A stretch of 64,000 nucleotides of DNA from Phylloscopus collybita (Eukaryota; Chordata; Aves; Passeriformes; Phylloscopidae), in contig JAJNNQ010000008.1 in the NCBI GenBank assembly GCA_027886175.1, positions 5,797,501-5,861,500 on the forward strand, given 5' to 3'. The notes under the pieces were generated by a model, which saw only the letters and a list, made by a program, of their open reading frames with translations, ran no database searches and had not been told where the DNA came from. This document shows positions 13,057 to 25,080 of the stretch, in pieces. Position 1 is the first letter of the stretch. The number at the start of each line of letters is the position of its first letter. The position numbers and the translations under genes are program-made.

Positions 13057-16000
13057 CCTGTGGATGCTGCTAACAGTGCCTTCAGCTGATAGCTGCTGCT
13101 CAGAGATGTGCTATCCCAGTTATCTGGCTGACTTTTGTGACTTCTTGAGCAGCCAGGATCACAAGAAATATCTGCTGAGTTAAAGATGATTTAATTCCCA
13201 CAGTAAGTCTAGAAGGAAAAAAATATAGAACATGAAATAGCTTCTTTCAATTCCTACAACAGGCCCTATTATTTGATAATATAGTAACCAGCAGTCCTTT
13301 GCTTGACTGACTTCCAAACAGTTATTGCATAATCTGTTCCCTTGTTAGACCATGTACAACAGTAAGGAAATAAAAGGCAGCAACTTCTGGTTAAATACTC
13401 AAGTTCTGGTTTGTCTTAAAAAACACTACAACAACAAACAAGCTTCAATTGCTTTCCCAACAGTGAGTAAACTGTATAAAAAAATCTTGTTTGTTCTTTG
13501 TGCATGTGATTAAAAGAAAATGGAGCTCAATTCCCTCAGCTCAAGCAGACCAGATGAAAAGCACAGGGAAGGATCTGCTTCAGGAGCAGAAGACTCAAGC
13601 TTTTCAATGGGCTGTACAGCCTGCAAGAAAAGGGGAAATTGCAGAATATATCAGTTATAATTAAGTATGACTTCCTCTTACAATGTCATATTCTCTATTC
13701 ATGGTAAGCTAAAGGGACTTTAATCTCAATTCTAAACACTTCTGTGGAGCAGATCTCATGAACTGAATGCAAATTCTAGAAGAACCCAACAAAACTACAC
13801 TTCCTCTATGAAATTTTCCAGCCATTAGAAAGCTAATCTCAAGACAAAAAAAGTGGTAAGCTATGCACTTCTGTATGTGGTGCATGTCTACAGACCATGT
13901 CCAGAGATCTCACCTTGTTTCTGCTGATTATTGTATAGACAAAGTATTTCCTTCTGTGATATGTGAAAGCAAAACTCTTCCATAGCTTCAGAAGAGAGCA
14001 ATGAGTTGTCAGAATGTCAGGAAGCAATGTTTGAATGTAGCTTGCTTGAGCAAGTCAGTGCAAATATCCTTGTGACACTGTGAGAAGGATTATCCATGTG
14101 CAGGTGTTAAATGGTGCTCCTGGAGCACTGAGCTTTAATCACTTTGACAGCTTGTGTGTAGCTGTGGCTCTGCTGGCTGCAAACTTCCTTAAAAATCTTG
14201 TCCAAAGAACAACCAAATTAAAAGGTACCTGTGTAGAAATAAATACAATCTCAATTTTTCTTGCAGTACTCATTCTCTGAGAACACTTGTTGTATTTTAT
14301 CACAAAACATGTTTTGAGACTTAGCACAAAAGCCCCCAGCAAATGCAGAGGTTGTGTTAGTTGTAGTTGTTCACATGGACATAATGGGTAAGTTTAGACT
14401 GTTGTGCTACTGTTACTGATGCATGTGCTATGTCTTCCCTCTACCTTAAATGCTACAGCTGATACTCAAGCAGGCCTGTAGACATTTAAAGAGAAGGTGG
14501 AGACAATTTTAGGGTTTTTTTTGCACTGACAAATGACATTTGCTATAGGCATGTTACCTGTGAATCTAATTCCAGATATTTAAATAGATGGTAGACATTG
14601 ACCTCTTGTTACTGCAGGCAGCTGGTTAGACAGGAACATTTAGGAAAACAACACTGGCTGCTAGGACTTGGATCTCTTAATGCTTTTGTCCTCTTCTCTC
14701 CTTTGTACACTTCCTATTGCTTTTTTATGGTTGGTTGGAGGGAAAGAACCAGATGCAGTCTATCTAGAGATTCATAAAAATAACTGGAATTTAAGGATTT
14801 GATTTTTGATCAGGACACCTTTGGGGCCCTACAAGAATTTTTCTGTGGCAATTACAGAAGATTAGTGAGAAAGCAATGGCAGGTCACAGGATCTGAACTA
14901 CAACTAATGATAGCTGTTACTGAACGAGGCACAAAGGTGTAGCCTTGAGCACTGTACCTTTTAAAGCTGTGGCAGATCTGTTTGCAAGGTGACTACTTGT
15001 AGATCAACAAGTTTGAGATTTAGATAAGCATTTACCTTCTGCAGGCTCAGTTTCCTTGCTGAGGTCACCAAGGGTGCTGTTCATGCCAGGGAAGGTGGTG
15101 CTGCAGGCTGGAAGTGCCTCAGGATGGCACAGGAGGGCACCTGCATCCCTGGGCACTGAGGAAGAGAAGCTGCATTGCAGATTCCATACAAGAGAGCTCT
15201 CCTGAACAGAGACTGAAATTCAAAATATAGTAAATAAATCAAGTAGGTCAACTTATTTGCAACAGGCTCTGTGTTTGAAGTGATGGCAAGCACAAAGTTT
15301 AGGTGCTCTAATAGGAGATTCTTTTTTTATTAATATTCTGTTATTAACAAAGAGCAGTTTTGTGCATATGGTGGCATTGCTGAGAGCTGGAGAACAGAAG
15401 ACAAATAGAAGAAGCAAAAAATACCTCCAAATCTAGGGGCTAGGTTATTCTGGGGAGGTGTGTGAAAGTAGAGATTTCAGTGAGAGCCTTCTCACTGAAA
15501 GCCAGGCTCTGGGCAAGGATCTCGTAGTAAACCTGGTCATAAACCAGCCCGTAGACTTTGGCTGGAAAATTCTGTGACTGTATAAAATTTTGGAGTTATA
15601 TGGTACTTCAGTTCTTTTTTTGTTGCAATGAGACAAGAAGAACCTTTTTATTGTTGAGAGAAACTGATTTTCTTTTTTTTCTTATCCCACTTCTAAAAAG
15701 CCCTTTAGATCTTTCTAGTTAGCAAATTGTGTATAGTTTAGATTACCTTTAATAGATGAGAAACTGGGATTAGGACCTGGGCAAGCAAATTCTATAAACC
15801 ACGAACAGTAGGATATTTGTCGTCTAGTACTCCTAGTGGGTTGGAAAAATTTCTCTCCTTGTATATGAAATCATATGTGAGATTGTGAATCAACATTCTA
15901 AATAATTATGGACAAAAGTTGTAGGTTATGTGTAATTATTTTTACTCTTATAATTCATTAGGAGATATTGTATTTGATATCATGTCATCAAGATAAGCCC

Positions 16001-19000
16001 CAAACTCAAATAAAACACCTACAGCTGGTGCTACAGAAACAAGGGTGACATGGATTCAATGCCTTTTTTTAATATTATTTGCTGCTTGCAATTACACACC
16101 CTGTTCTGATGGTCTGATTGATTTTACTGGTATAATAACATGGAATTATCAGGCATTTTACTTATTGCAGCATGGCAACTTTTCTAAAACCATTCTTTCT
16201 GAGCATGTCTGGCATACAAACAATTCTGCTGATCCTAGCTGGTTGTATAAGAAGTTACTCTCTACTTAGATGTTTTTACTTTGTTTTGACCTGTTAATTT
16301 TTTTGCTCTATGAAAATGTTAAAGGGTGTGCTGTTGACAGTCTCAGCTCTTATTTCCTTGACTATTTAAGTTGCTTTTAAATCTGAATCTAAAAACTTTT
16401 AAGTATGACATTGTGACAATATTATGGTTTACAGAAAAATTCCTTGTAGTGGCTTTACTTAACTACAAAGCCTTCGAAGAGGGGATAATATTATAAAATG
16501 GAAGAAAGCAATTACATTTTTCTCAGGAAGTGAGATGGAGAGGCTCAGGATCTGCTACCAAAGAAGCTCCTTTGAGGAAAGCATTTTGTGTCATGTTGAA
16601 CATGGGTGCCCCCATGTGTTCTGTGTGCTGACAAGGCACAGGCTTGTGTCAGTAGACCTTTGTTTAGCTGAGACCAGTGTTTAGAAGTTTCACCACATTC
16701 GAATAATTGAGCTCAGAATCAACCTTCATCTATCGTTTGTTATGGCACAAAAATTCCAGATAAGCTCAAATTTCAAATATTAAGATGTGTGGCTTCAAAC
16801 ACAAGCTGTGTGCTGTGAAAAACTTAGATTAAATAGTTAGTCTGTATTACAGTGTGCTGTTGTTGGTGCTTTAAAGTGATTTCTGGAGTGACCAGAATAA
16901 TCAGAAGTATTGCAGAAGCTTCTTTCAGTGGTTTGGATTAATTTTTCCTAAATCCCTATTGTGTTGATGTGGTAAATTCAATAATTCAGAGAAGTGGATT
17001 GTGAAATGCTGCCATGGTCCCACCCCCCTCACGAGCTGCAGTTTCCCACCCCTGCATGTCCCTGCTGCTGTAGTTTTCCATTGAGGCTATTTTTCTGGAA
17101 ACACCCTTGAAGCCAGATCACTAAAGTCATCAGAGTTAAAAACCCCTGAGATTGCCGGAGTGCTGCAGTCTGTGGAGGATGCGTGAGACAATGACCCGCG
17201 AGCTGCCTTTGCAGAAATAACAAATGCTGGAATGTGGCCTGGATTCCCTGCTGGGCACTGACGGAAATGCTCGCAGGGCAGTTTTTTCATTTGTTCTAAG
17301 GCACTGAATAAGGTTATCCTTGTTTTGACTGCAGCTATAGCAAGAAGGCACAGCAAAGCCTCCAAAGGGTGTCACTTGCGTTCTCAATCCAAACAAGCAA
17401 ATACTTTAACTCCCTGTGGGAGTGGAGTTAAAGTCTTCCCTGCCTGTGGAACTCAATGCAGAAAGGTGCAGAAGTCTGGTTTACAGGAAAGTCTTCCTCT
17501 GAATTGCAGTGTGGTCAGGAACATGTGAATTAGATGGTTACAAAAAAAGCAGAAATCCTCTTACAGCAAAAAATAATAATAGATGGCAGAGGTTAGTGGG
17601 AAGAAACAAATCCCCTGACTTCTGTGTGATGTCTGTGGCAGCTTTTGTCACAGGTCAGACTGCTGGGCTATCGTGATTTAGGAGGAGTATGGGCATCTTG
17701 TGCTGCAGAGTGTTTCTTCAAGCAGTGTTAGCTCACTTTGTGTGTATTCCCATTGCAGGCTGCTACGCATTGGTCTATGACACTATTTACTGTGTTGACT
17801 ACCCTGTCAACATTTCATCTGGAAAGCAGTTTGTCTATTTGAATAAATAAATCTCTTGCATTCTCTGCTCTCTCTCAAGTGGTATCAATAGTTTTTGTTG
17901 GCAGTAATAGATTTTCTAGTATTCATCATGATCCAGCTAAGGAGTTGGTTTTTCTTTAAATATCTCTCAAACTTCTATGAATTTTCTGAATTTTTTGTTT
18001 CAAGTTCATATTTGGACGTGTAGAAATAATGTTTGCTTAGAAATAACATTACTAAAAACTACAATTGGGCAATTAGTTACTCTTACCAGGAATATATGTT
18101 ACTCCTAAAAAAATTTAAACTTTTTTCAAATTGCTGGTGTGCTTTGGCTGCCGACTGAATTGTAGCTGCCATGGAAAATTCCAGTAAAAGGTGTAAAATG
18201 ATGAGTGAAAAATGTCAAGGGTAATATTTGTTTAATGTGATTTCATTCATACGTTTATATCCAAAAATGTCTCTGTAGACCATCTGGGAGTTCTACTGTT
18301 GAGTCATGTTAGCCCTTACTTTTTCACATTTAGGCCATTTTATTTGTACTTCCCAAATCTATTTTATTTTTCTCATTTTCTTTTACCCTGCTGGTTTGCT
18401 CTTTCTTGGCTTTATTTTTAATTAGTTAAACATAAGTGGCCTTTGACATAGCAAAGATTATGAAAACAGTGGGACACTGGTTACTGCTTTGAAAGAGTAA
18501 GGCAAATATTTTTGTGTTTGTTCTCCTTTGTCTGTTACCTCTCTCCTGGGGTTGTATTGTCAGTGAGTGAAGTAAAAGAGCCACTTGAAGAGGGAAAGGG
18601 AGTTTATTTGGAATCTTTCTGTGTGTTATGGCCAGAAACCCTAATAAATCTTAGTTCCACTGTGCTATGCAAAGCTACAAACGTGCAATGAGAATGTCTG
18701 AAGTTTACAGCATGAGGCATTCTGACAAACCAGACCTGGCAGGGAGATGGTATTTTAACAGGGAGGTGATATTTAATTTTATGCAGATCAACCACCAGAG
18801 ATTTTGAGCCAGCATCTAATCATGTTTATCATCTCTTGAAAATCTGTCCTCTTACAGTGGGAGCTCCTATATGGAAACTGGCCTACTGGAAAGCTCTCCT
18901 TTTATAGTCATTTGGAGGTCAGAAGGGGACGGTGATGGTGAGATCTGAAAGTGTTTCCTGGCTTTGGTATCAGTCCAGCTCTGTAAGCTTGAGAATTTAC

Positions 19001-19504
19001 CCTTTCACTCACTTCAGACCTTGTCAGATCCAGTTCCAAATGTGATGAGGCTGTGCATGTTCGGGCTCCATTTGAGATTTGTGTTGTGTTTAATTTGAAA
19101 CTCCAGAATTGCATGATAACCAGAGGCGATGGCAACTGGGATGGCTGATTCTGTTGCAAATAACGAAGGTGTGCATGCAGTTTCCTTGCTTGACTTATAC
19201 CAGAAGTTATTAATGAGGTTCTGCTAGTTAAGTAAAATTCCAGTTTTGTCTAAAGGAACATGCAAAATAGTTACAGAACCCTGAATCTGTCTCTACATTT
19301 CTCTGTAATAGGAACCTGCTAGCCCCAAAGGGATTCAATGATAATTCCTTGAAGATTTTTCAGAAGATACAGAATCTATATCTCTGTTGCCTTCCTAGAG
19401 AAGGCTCTTTGGAAATTAACCATTGCTACTTGTCACAGGAGAGAAATATGAATGCCTGCTGACTTGCAAAAAGAGGTCTTTATAGATTGTTAAGAGAAGC
19501 TGTA
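13057..19504. other. Intergenic DNA, no gene recognised
   Basis: This is AT-rich sequence with only short, unrelated open frames on both strands. The one distinct structure noted is a perfect 11-bp hairpin at 15475-15500, listed separately. A moderately GC-rich patch lies at about 15040-15190. No repeat family is recognised with confidence. Confidence 0.5.
15475..15500. repeat. Perfect 11-bp inverted repeat with 4-nt loop
   Basis: The left arm tttcagtgaga (15475-15485) and right arm tctcactgaaa (15490-15500) are exact reverse complements around the loop GCCT. The stem is too short for a typical microRNA precursor. Its significance is unknown. Confidence 0.7.
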
Positions 19505-19645
19505 GTTGAGAAAATTCAAAGTCAGGTTGGATGGGGCTCTGAGCAATCTGATCTACTTGAAGATATTCCTGCTCATTGCAGGGGGTTTGGAAGTAGATGA
19601 GCTTCAAAGGTCCCTTCCAGCCCAAAGGATTCTATGATTCTGTGG
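19505..19645 (+). mobile_element. CR1 LINE 3' end fragment
   Basis: The sequence follows the avian CR1 3' consensus: caggttggatggggctctga, gcaatctgatctacttgaag, gcagggggtttggaagtaga, caaaggtcccttccagccca, ending in attctatgattctgtgg, which is the octamer-type CR1 tail. Only the 3'UTR part is present, as is usual for 5'-truncated CR1 copies. Confidence 0.9.
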
Positions 19646-21473
19646 TCTTTTGAATTCAGTCTGCTGAAGCACAGCAGGTCTATTTCTGGTAACCACAAAT
19701 AGGCAAGTTTTCCTTCTTCCAGCTGGAGATCCCTCAGCTCTGAGAGGTGAAACATTTGAAGCATAACTCATGGCCTTCCATACCTAGCACATAAAATACA
19801 AACCAGCACTACTTACAAAGACTGGAAATGAGTTTTTGCTTCAGAAAATAACAGGATTCACAGGCTGTATGTGTGAAAATGTACATGAGGTGTATGGTGG
19901 ATTGCTAAAATCAGAGACTTTCATTCATCATCAGCAATACATACTGATCTGTGTGGGGCTCAATCACAGGATGTTAATGTGGGCTCTGCTCACTGGGCCT
20001 TAAAATCCAGGGTGGGATTGGAGTTCTGCTTCTGACCTTGAAATGTCAATGAACTGATAAATTCTCAGTTTCCTGCTGCTAGTCAGCATCTTGAGTTTTA
20101 AAAGTTTCAGTCAGCTGTCCTCCTACTGTGGGTAAAAACAAGGTGGTGTACAGAAGTTGAGCACTTCATGTTTAGCTTCATGGAAATTTTTATCTTCTGA
20201 GAAAGCATTCTCCATGAAGGAAGGCTGTTAACAAAAACATAGATACAACTGTAACAAAACCTCTACAAAGCTCTCCCTGTTGCAGAAGCAAAATTCTTAA
20301 AACATCCAACCCTTAAGCTGTTTAAATAATTTCAGTATTTAAGATCCACACTTGGAAGATTACAGAAGTGACAGCTAAAATCAAAGGCAGTACAGCCAAT
20401 AGGAAAACAGCTTTTTAATTAATAGTGACCAACTACAGTCATTGACACACTTTTTAGGATATTTTAAGGTATTTAGCAATGTGGGCTATGCAAGGATGCT
20501 GAGATAACAAGCTTCTTTACCATCCCTGTTCATTTCATTCAAGCATAGCCAATATTGTCCTGTGTCTCCCATTAAAACAATCTGAAGGAAAGCAGAGGCT
20601 GAGTTTGGAATTAATCCTTTGGAAATAGCCCTGCACCAGGGACTGGTGAGATTATTAGCAGCTTGGTATTAGTCATGCACAGTTGGGATTCTGCACATTA
20701 GCAGTGATGTGTTCTACATAGAAGGAAGGTAAGTGATGACAGTGTAAGAAAATGTACCAGAAAGGTACCTTGATTTGTTCTGGCTACCATAAAAGGTGAA
20801 ATGGAATAAGCTGTGTTTGGGACATGCATGCTTGAATTAAGTAGGACATAATGTTGTCCTGAATGAACTGATGAAAATGGAAAAGAAATTCCACAAATCA
20901 GTTTGAAAAAATGGACACTGCCTTTTAAATGATAAAGGGCTTCACTTACAGGGTTGAAAATACAAAATAGGTGACATTTAAAATGTCAATAGCTTTGCTG
21001 CTTACCAAAGAAGTTCTGACATTTTAATAGCCACCATTTGAGCTTTTATTTGTTGTAAATGCCTCACTTAAATTCTTTTAGCAAATTATTGGTCATCTGG
21101 TCATCTCTGAGAAGTGGCATCCTCCTTTAGGACTAGAGCTGTTGGGGAAACAGAGCTCTTATTTTTTGGTCATACTCAGTGAAAAAAGGTCAGCCAAAGA
21201 TGGGCACTTATTTCCTACTGCTTGCATTTGCATTTTCTTTCGCCAGGTAGGAGAACTGAGCAAGAGGTAATTTTTTTTTTCTTTCTTTTTGTTTTCTTCC
21301 CTGAACATGTGATGGGGATGAAAACCTTTCTTTAATGATCATTAATGATCTTTAAAATGCATCTTGACATCAATGATGATGTTTATTGAGACTGTAGAGT
21401 CTTCTCAAACAATTTAAAAGTTGTGGTTTCCTTATTGAGAACTTAATCTATACTCAGTTATTCAGTATTTTAT
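19646..21473. other. Intergenic DNA, no gene recognised
   Basis: This is AT-rich sequence without a credible open frame. A 14-bp perfect palindrome TTAATGATCATTAA occurs at 21332-21345. Nothing else stands out. Confidence 0.5.
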
Positions 21474-21478
21474 GTCCA
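21474..21478. repeat. Left target-site duplication of the solo LTR
   Basis: GTCCA here is repeated exactly at 22198-22202, directly after the last base of the LTR. Confidence 0.85.
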
Positions 21479-22197
21479 TGTCTTGGGTTATGGAAACCAA
21501 AAGCGTGTATTCTATTTCATTTGTTGAAAGCGGTTGGGAAGATGTTTTTTTTCTTTATCTCTTGTAACTCTGGGAGGAGGGAGGGCAGATGCCTTCTGAT
21601 AATGGGCCTACTGTTAAAACCAGGTGGGGCAGTGTTTCTTAACTCTTTCCCCACCTGTCCTCCCTCCAGGGGGATATTTTTCTGCTAATGGGCCATTAAC
21701 ACATCCCCAAGCAGTCATCCCCAAAGCATACCCTCCCCAAAGCATACATCCTATTGTGAGATGCTCCACCCAGTGAGGGGAGCCGACCTTTCCTACCTGG
21801 ATAAAAACTGAGACGCAGGAACACGAAGGTATCTGGCTTCACCAGATTCCCAGAGGAAGACTGAATCCCTTCTCACCATCACTGGATCCTTTTCTACAGG
21901 ATCATCTCTACTCTAACAGAACCACATCTGCCACTCCAGGAGGACTTACTTTGGGACTGCTTCCAACAGCCTGGCCAACAGGGTGTCAGGGTTTTCCAGG
22001 ATTGTTGGCTGGTTGGTTTTGTTTTCTACTGCATTTGTATTGTTAATATTCCTAGTAAAGAACTGTTGTTCCTATTCCCCAACCTTTGCCCTTAATTGCA
22101 AAATAATAATTTGGCAGGGGATGAGGGGTTTACATTCTCCCTTCTAAGGGAAGCTCCAGCTTTCCGTGGCAGATACCTGTCTTTCCAAACCAAGACA
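21479..22197 (+). mobile_element. Complete solo LTR of an endogenous retrovirus, probably ERVL-like
   Basis: The 719-bp element starts with TGTCTTGG and ends with CCAAGACA, perfect 8-bp inverted ends of the TG...CA type. It is flanked by the 5-bp direct repeat GTCCA (21474-21478, 22198-22202). In the + orientation a TATA-like gataaaaac lies at 21800-21808 and a polyadenylation-like AGTAAA at 22054-22059, in the correct order for a U3-R-U5 LTR. No internal gag, pol or env sequence is present, so the copy is a recombination product. A 5-bp duplication is typical of ERVL-type elements. The family resembles LTRs common in passerine genomes; I give no subfamily name because I cannot align it. Confidence 0.88.
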
Positions 22198-22202
22198 GTC
22201 CA
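22198..22202. repeat. Right target-site duplication of the solo LTR
   Basis: GTCCA, an exact copy of 21474-21478. The intact duplication suggests a fairly young insertion. Confidence 0.85.
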
Positions 22203-24871
22203 CTAAGGAAAGTCTCATATTGAAAGTTTTTCTGTATTATAATCTTAATGTGTATGATACTGAGCTAACACTTCTGTTAGGGAGATGCTAAAATAATTAA
22301 TTTGGTGGCATTTTCACTTCCAATGCATGTGCTTGTTTTGCATATACTTCTAATATAGTTTCTGCAGTATCTCCTGTGTGCTTGTTTTAGCTCAACTAAG
22401 TAAAATGTCTGGCATGAGGATCCATTCCACAAAGCTTCATATCTACACCATATGCCAAATAAAAGGAATCCCCATCCCCAGTTTCATAGGGTGAAGTAAA
22501 ACAAAGTACATGTGAATGCCTTTTGGCTGAAGAAAACTGCACAGCGTGGCTTGCCAAAGTATACTTTTTTTCCATGAAATTCTGCTGGCTTGCAGCTTTT
22601 TCTGTAGAATGGGGAATTTCTGTGAATGCATAGTATATTTTGGTTGTTGCTATTCTTGGCTCTCTTCATAAAAGAAACAACATAAGCTATTACTGGTATT
22701 TATAAAAGTACTTTGTGACCCTGTGCTGTAGTGTTGAAGAGTTTTTAATCCAAAAATGTTACATTGCAGCAGAACAAAAGCTGATAATGGCAAATCTGCC
22801 TTTAATTTAAAAATGCCTATTAAAGTTCATTGATGTAGGACTAGTATGAAAACCCAATTAGATTGCTCTCACAACTTCCAAAATGCTAAATGTAAGTGTA
22901 AGCATTTTTTAAATTAAATGTGATTTTTTTTTTAAAAGAAAACACATTTTCTGGAGATTTTATATCTTTTTTATAATTTAGAGTTTTATTCAGAGCTTGT
23001 TAAGGCATTGGGAGTCCTTATTGGGACACTGCCAAATGAACCCATTTACTTCACTTAAGTGAATATGTGATGGGGATTTTCTGGCTTCTGTACCTGCAGA
23101 GATGAGTAAGGTTCTTTAGCTGTGCTCAACAAATAGGTTTATATTGGATCTTACATTTCTTAGTATTTCAGTCTTCAGAAGGAAATCCCCCATGAAATTT
23201 AAGATTTTACCTGTGAGGTAAAAACTATTCAATAAGGGGCCTGTGCCAAACCTGTCTCTATTTCCATGGACAGAAGGATTTATTCTGGTTATTCTCTGGC
23301 ATGTCAGTTCATTGTGTATCTTGAAACCAATAACTTGAATTAAAAGCATGTGAATGATGAAATAAACATGGTGGTTCCATTTCACTACTTGAATACTGTT
23401 AGCAAAGGGCACGAAACACTGAGGGGCAGCAGCTGTGTCTGTTTTCCTACTCAGACTCAACAGAAGCTCTTGTAACCCAAAATGTTGAATCAGTTCCTTG
23501 ATTCCATTCAGTGCCGTGAAGTCTCCTCTCTTCTGCCACTTCCACATAGAGGAGCTGCTAAGGAAAATGGAAGCAATGTACTTCTGAAGACTGGGCTAGT
23601 CTGAGCAATACCACCCGTTTGTTTTGAGATCCTTATTTCTTTTCTGTCATTAGGGCCAAACATTCTGCTGAAGCCAAATGCATTGTCTATGGCAGAATGT
23701 TAATACAATTAATAATTACTGATGATTTTGCCCCTGCAAAATACCAGCTGCAGTGTGTGAGGATTATGTATGAAAAGGGCAAGAGTCTGGCTTACTTTAC
23801 TGTGGTCTTATCCCGACATAGAGAGCTGTTATGTACAATGAAATATCTTAGCAACGCCCAGTTTGTTTTTTTTATTTCTATCTTTCCTGTTCTGCCAAAT
23901 TATATGCATTAAGTTTTTTTAGTGCTCTTATAAATCATATTATTTGTAATTTTGATTCGAGATTAAAGATTCAAAGATCTGTATTCCACAACTATAATTT
24001 CAGTTGGATTTAATAATGTATATATGCACATTTATGGGCATAGTTCTTCAAGTTATCTTTTGTGAGTTAAGACAACATGGTAGGTCATTATCTCTGACTC
24101 AGCTGAGATGATATTTTTAAAGCAGCATTCACCAAAGTTTGATGCATAGATGAATATCTGTTTTCAAGACTTCTTGGTTTTATCTGGTAAGTTACAAGAT
24201 AAGAGATAAAAATCCTTTTTCTTGGCACAATTTCTTTGCTGTTGTTGGGATTGGAGGTGCTACTACAAATGGGCATGTAGCTGGTTCCCAGTACTAATTA
24301 TATAAAAGAATTTACAACCCTCTGATATAAGTAGTTCAGTATGAAACTTCTTCCTTTAGTGACCAAAGTCCCAAAATGTTCAGAGATGTGAAGCTTGCCA
24401 TTTATGTAGCTGAGATCATAACCAGGTATTTCCTATAGGTCCTGCTAAATGGTCTCATTGGAGAAGTACTCTGTTGCCTGAATTGTTGTCCAGAGGCAGA
24501 GGCAATAGAGGGAAGATGCATCTATGGAAATTGAACGTTTCAGGACTTTGCATCACGAGTGTGCTAGAAGTTATTGGCAAGACAGGAGGGTTTGTGTGTG
24601 GTAGAATATGGTAGAGGAGAAGAAAAATGTAATGCAGAGATCTGAGTGTGGAAACAAAATTATTATAGCAATAGGTAAATAGCTGGTATTTACACACGAA
24701 TTTTGAAAGGGCTGAGGAAAGTGAGGAGAGAACTGAAGTGGGGCACCCATATCCCATTGGGAAGATCTGTGTGAGCATTAGATGAGGATGGCAGTGATTC
24801 TGATTTGACCAGCTGGATGTGCAGGGTAGAATGCACAGTTAGGGGGAGTCATTTCTCCAAGTGAAACCGTG
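22203..24871. other. Intergenic DNA with a 143-codon minus-strand open frame
   Basis: This is AT-rich DNA. The only open frame above background length is at 23116-23547 on the minus strand, described under findings. No motif in it can be assigned, and the codon-aligned plus frame holds about six stops. Nothing else is recognised. Confidence 0.45.
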
Positions 24872-25080
24872 ACCCTAACCCTAAACCTAACCAAAACCCT
24901 AACTCTAACCCTAACCCTAAACAAAACCCTAACCCTAAACAAAATCCTAACCTGTAACCCTAACCTTAACCTTTACCCTAACCCTAACTCTCACCCTAAC
25001 CAAAACCCTAACCCTAACCAACACCCTACCCCTAACCCAATCCCTAACCCTAACTCTAACCCATAACCCTAACCCGTAAC
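24872..25080 (-). repeat. Interstitial telomeric repeat block (CCCTAA on +)
   Basis: About 209 bp are dominated by CCCTAA, the C-strand of the vertebrate telomere repeat. Many degenerate units are interspersed, such as ccctaaacaaaa, accaaaaccctaa, cctgtaac, ccataac and cccgtaac. The G-rich strand is therefore the minus strand. The short open frame through it is an artefact of the repeat. The inner (right) edge is shared in inverted orientation with the block at 27453-27540. Confidence 0.95.

Noticed and set aside
24869..25066. 65-codon open frame rich in Asn, Leu, Pro and Thr
   Set aside because: It is simply the translated telomeric CCCTAA repeat.
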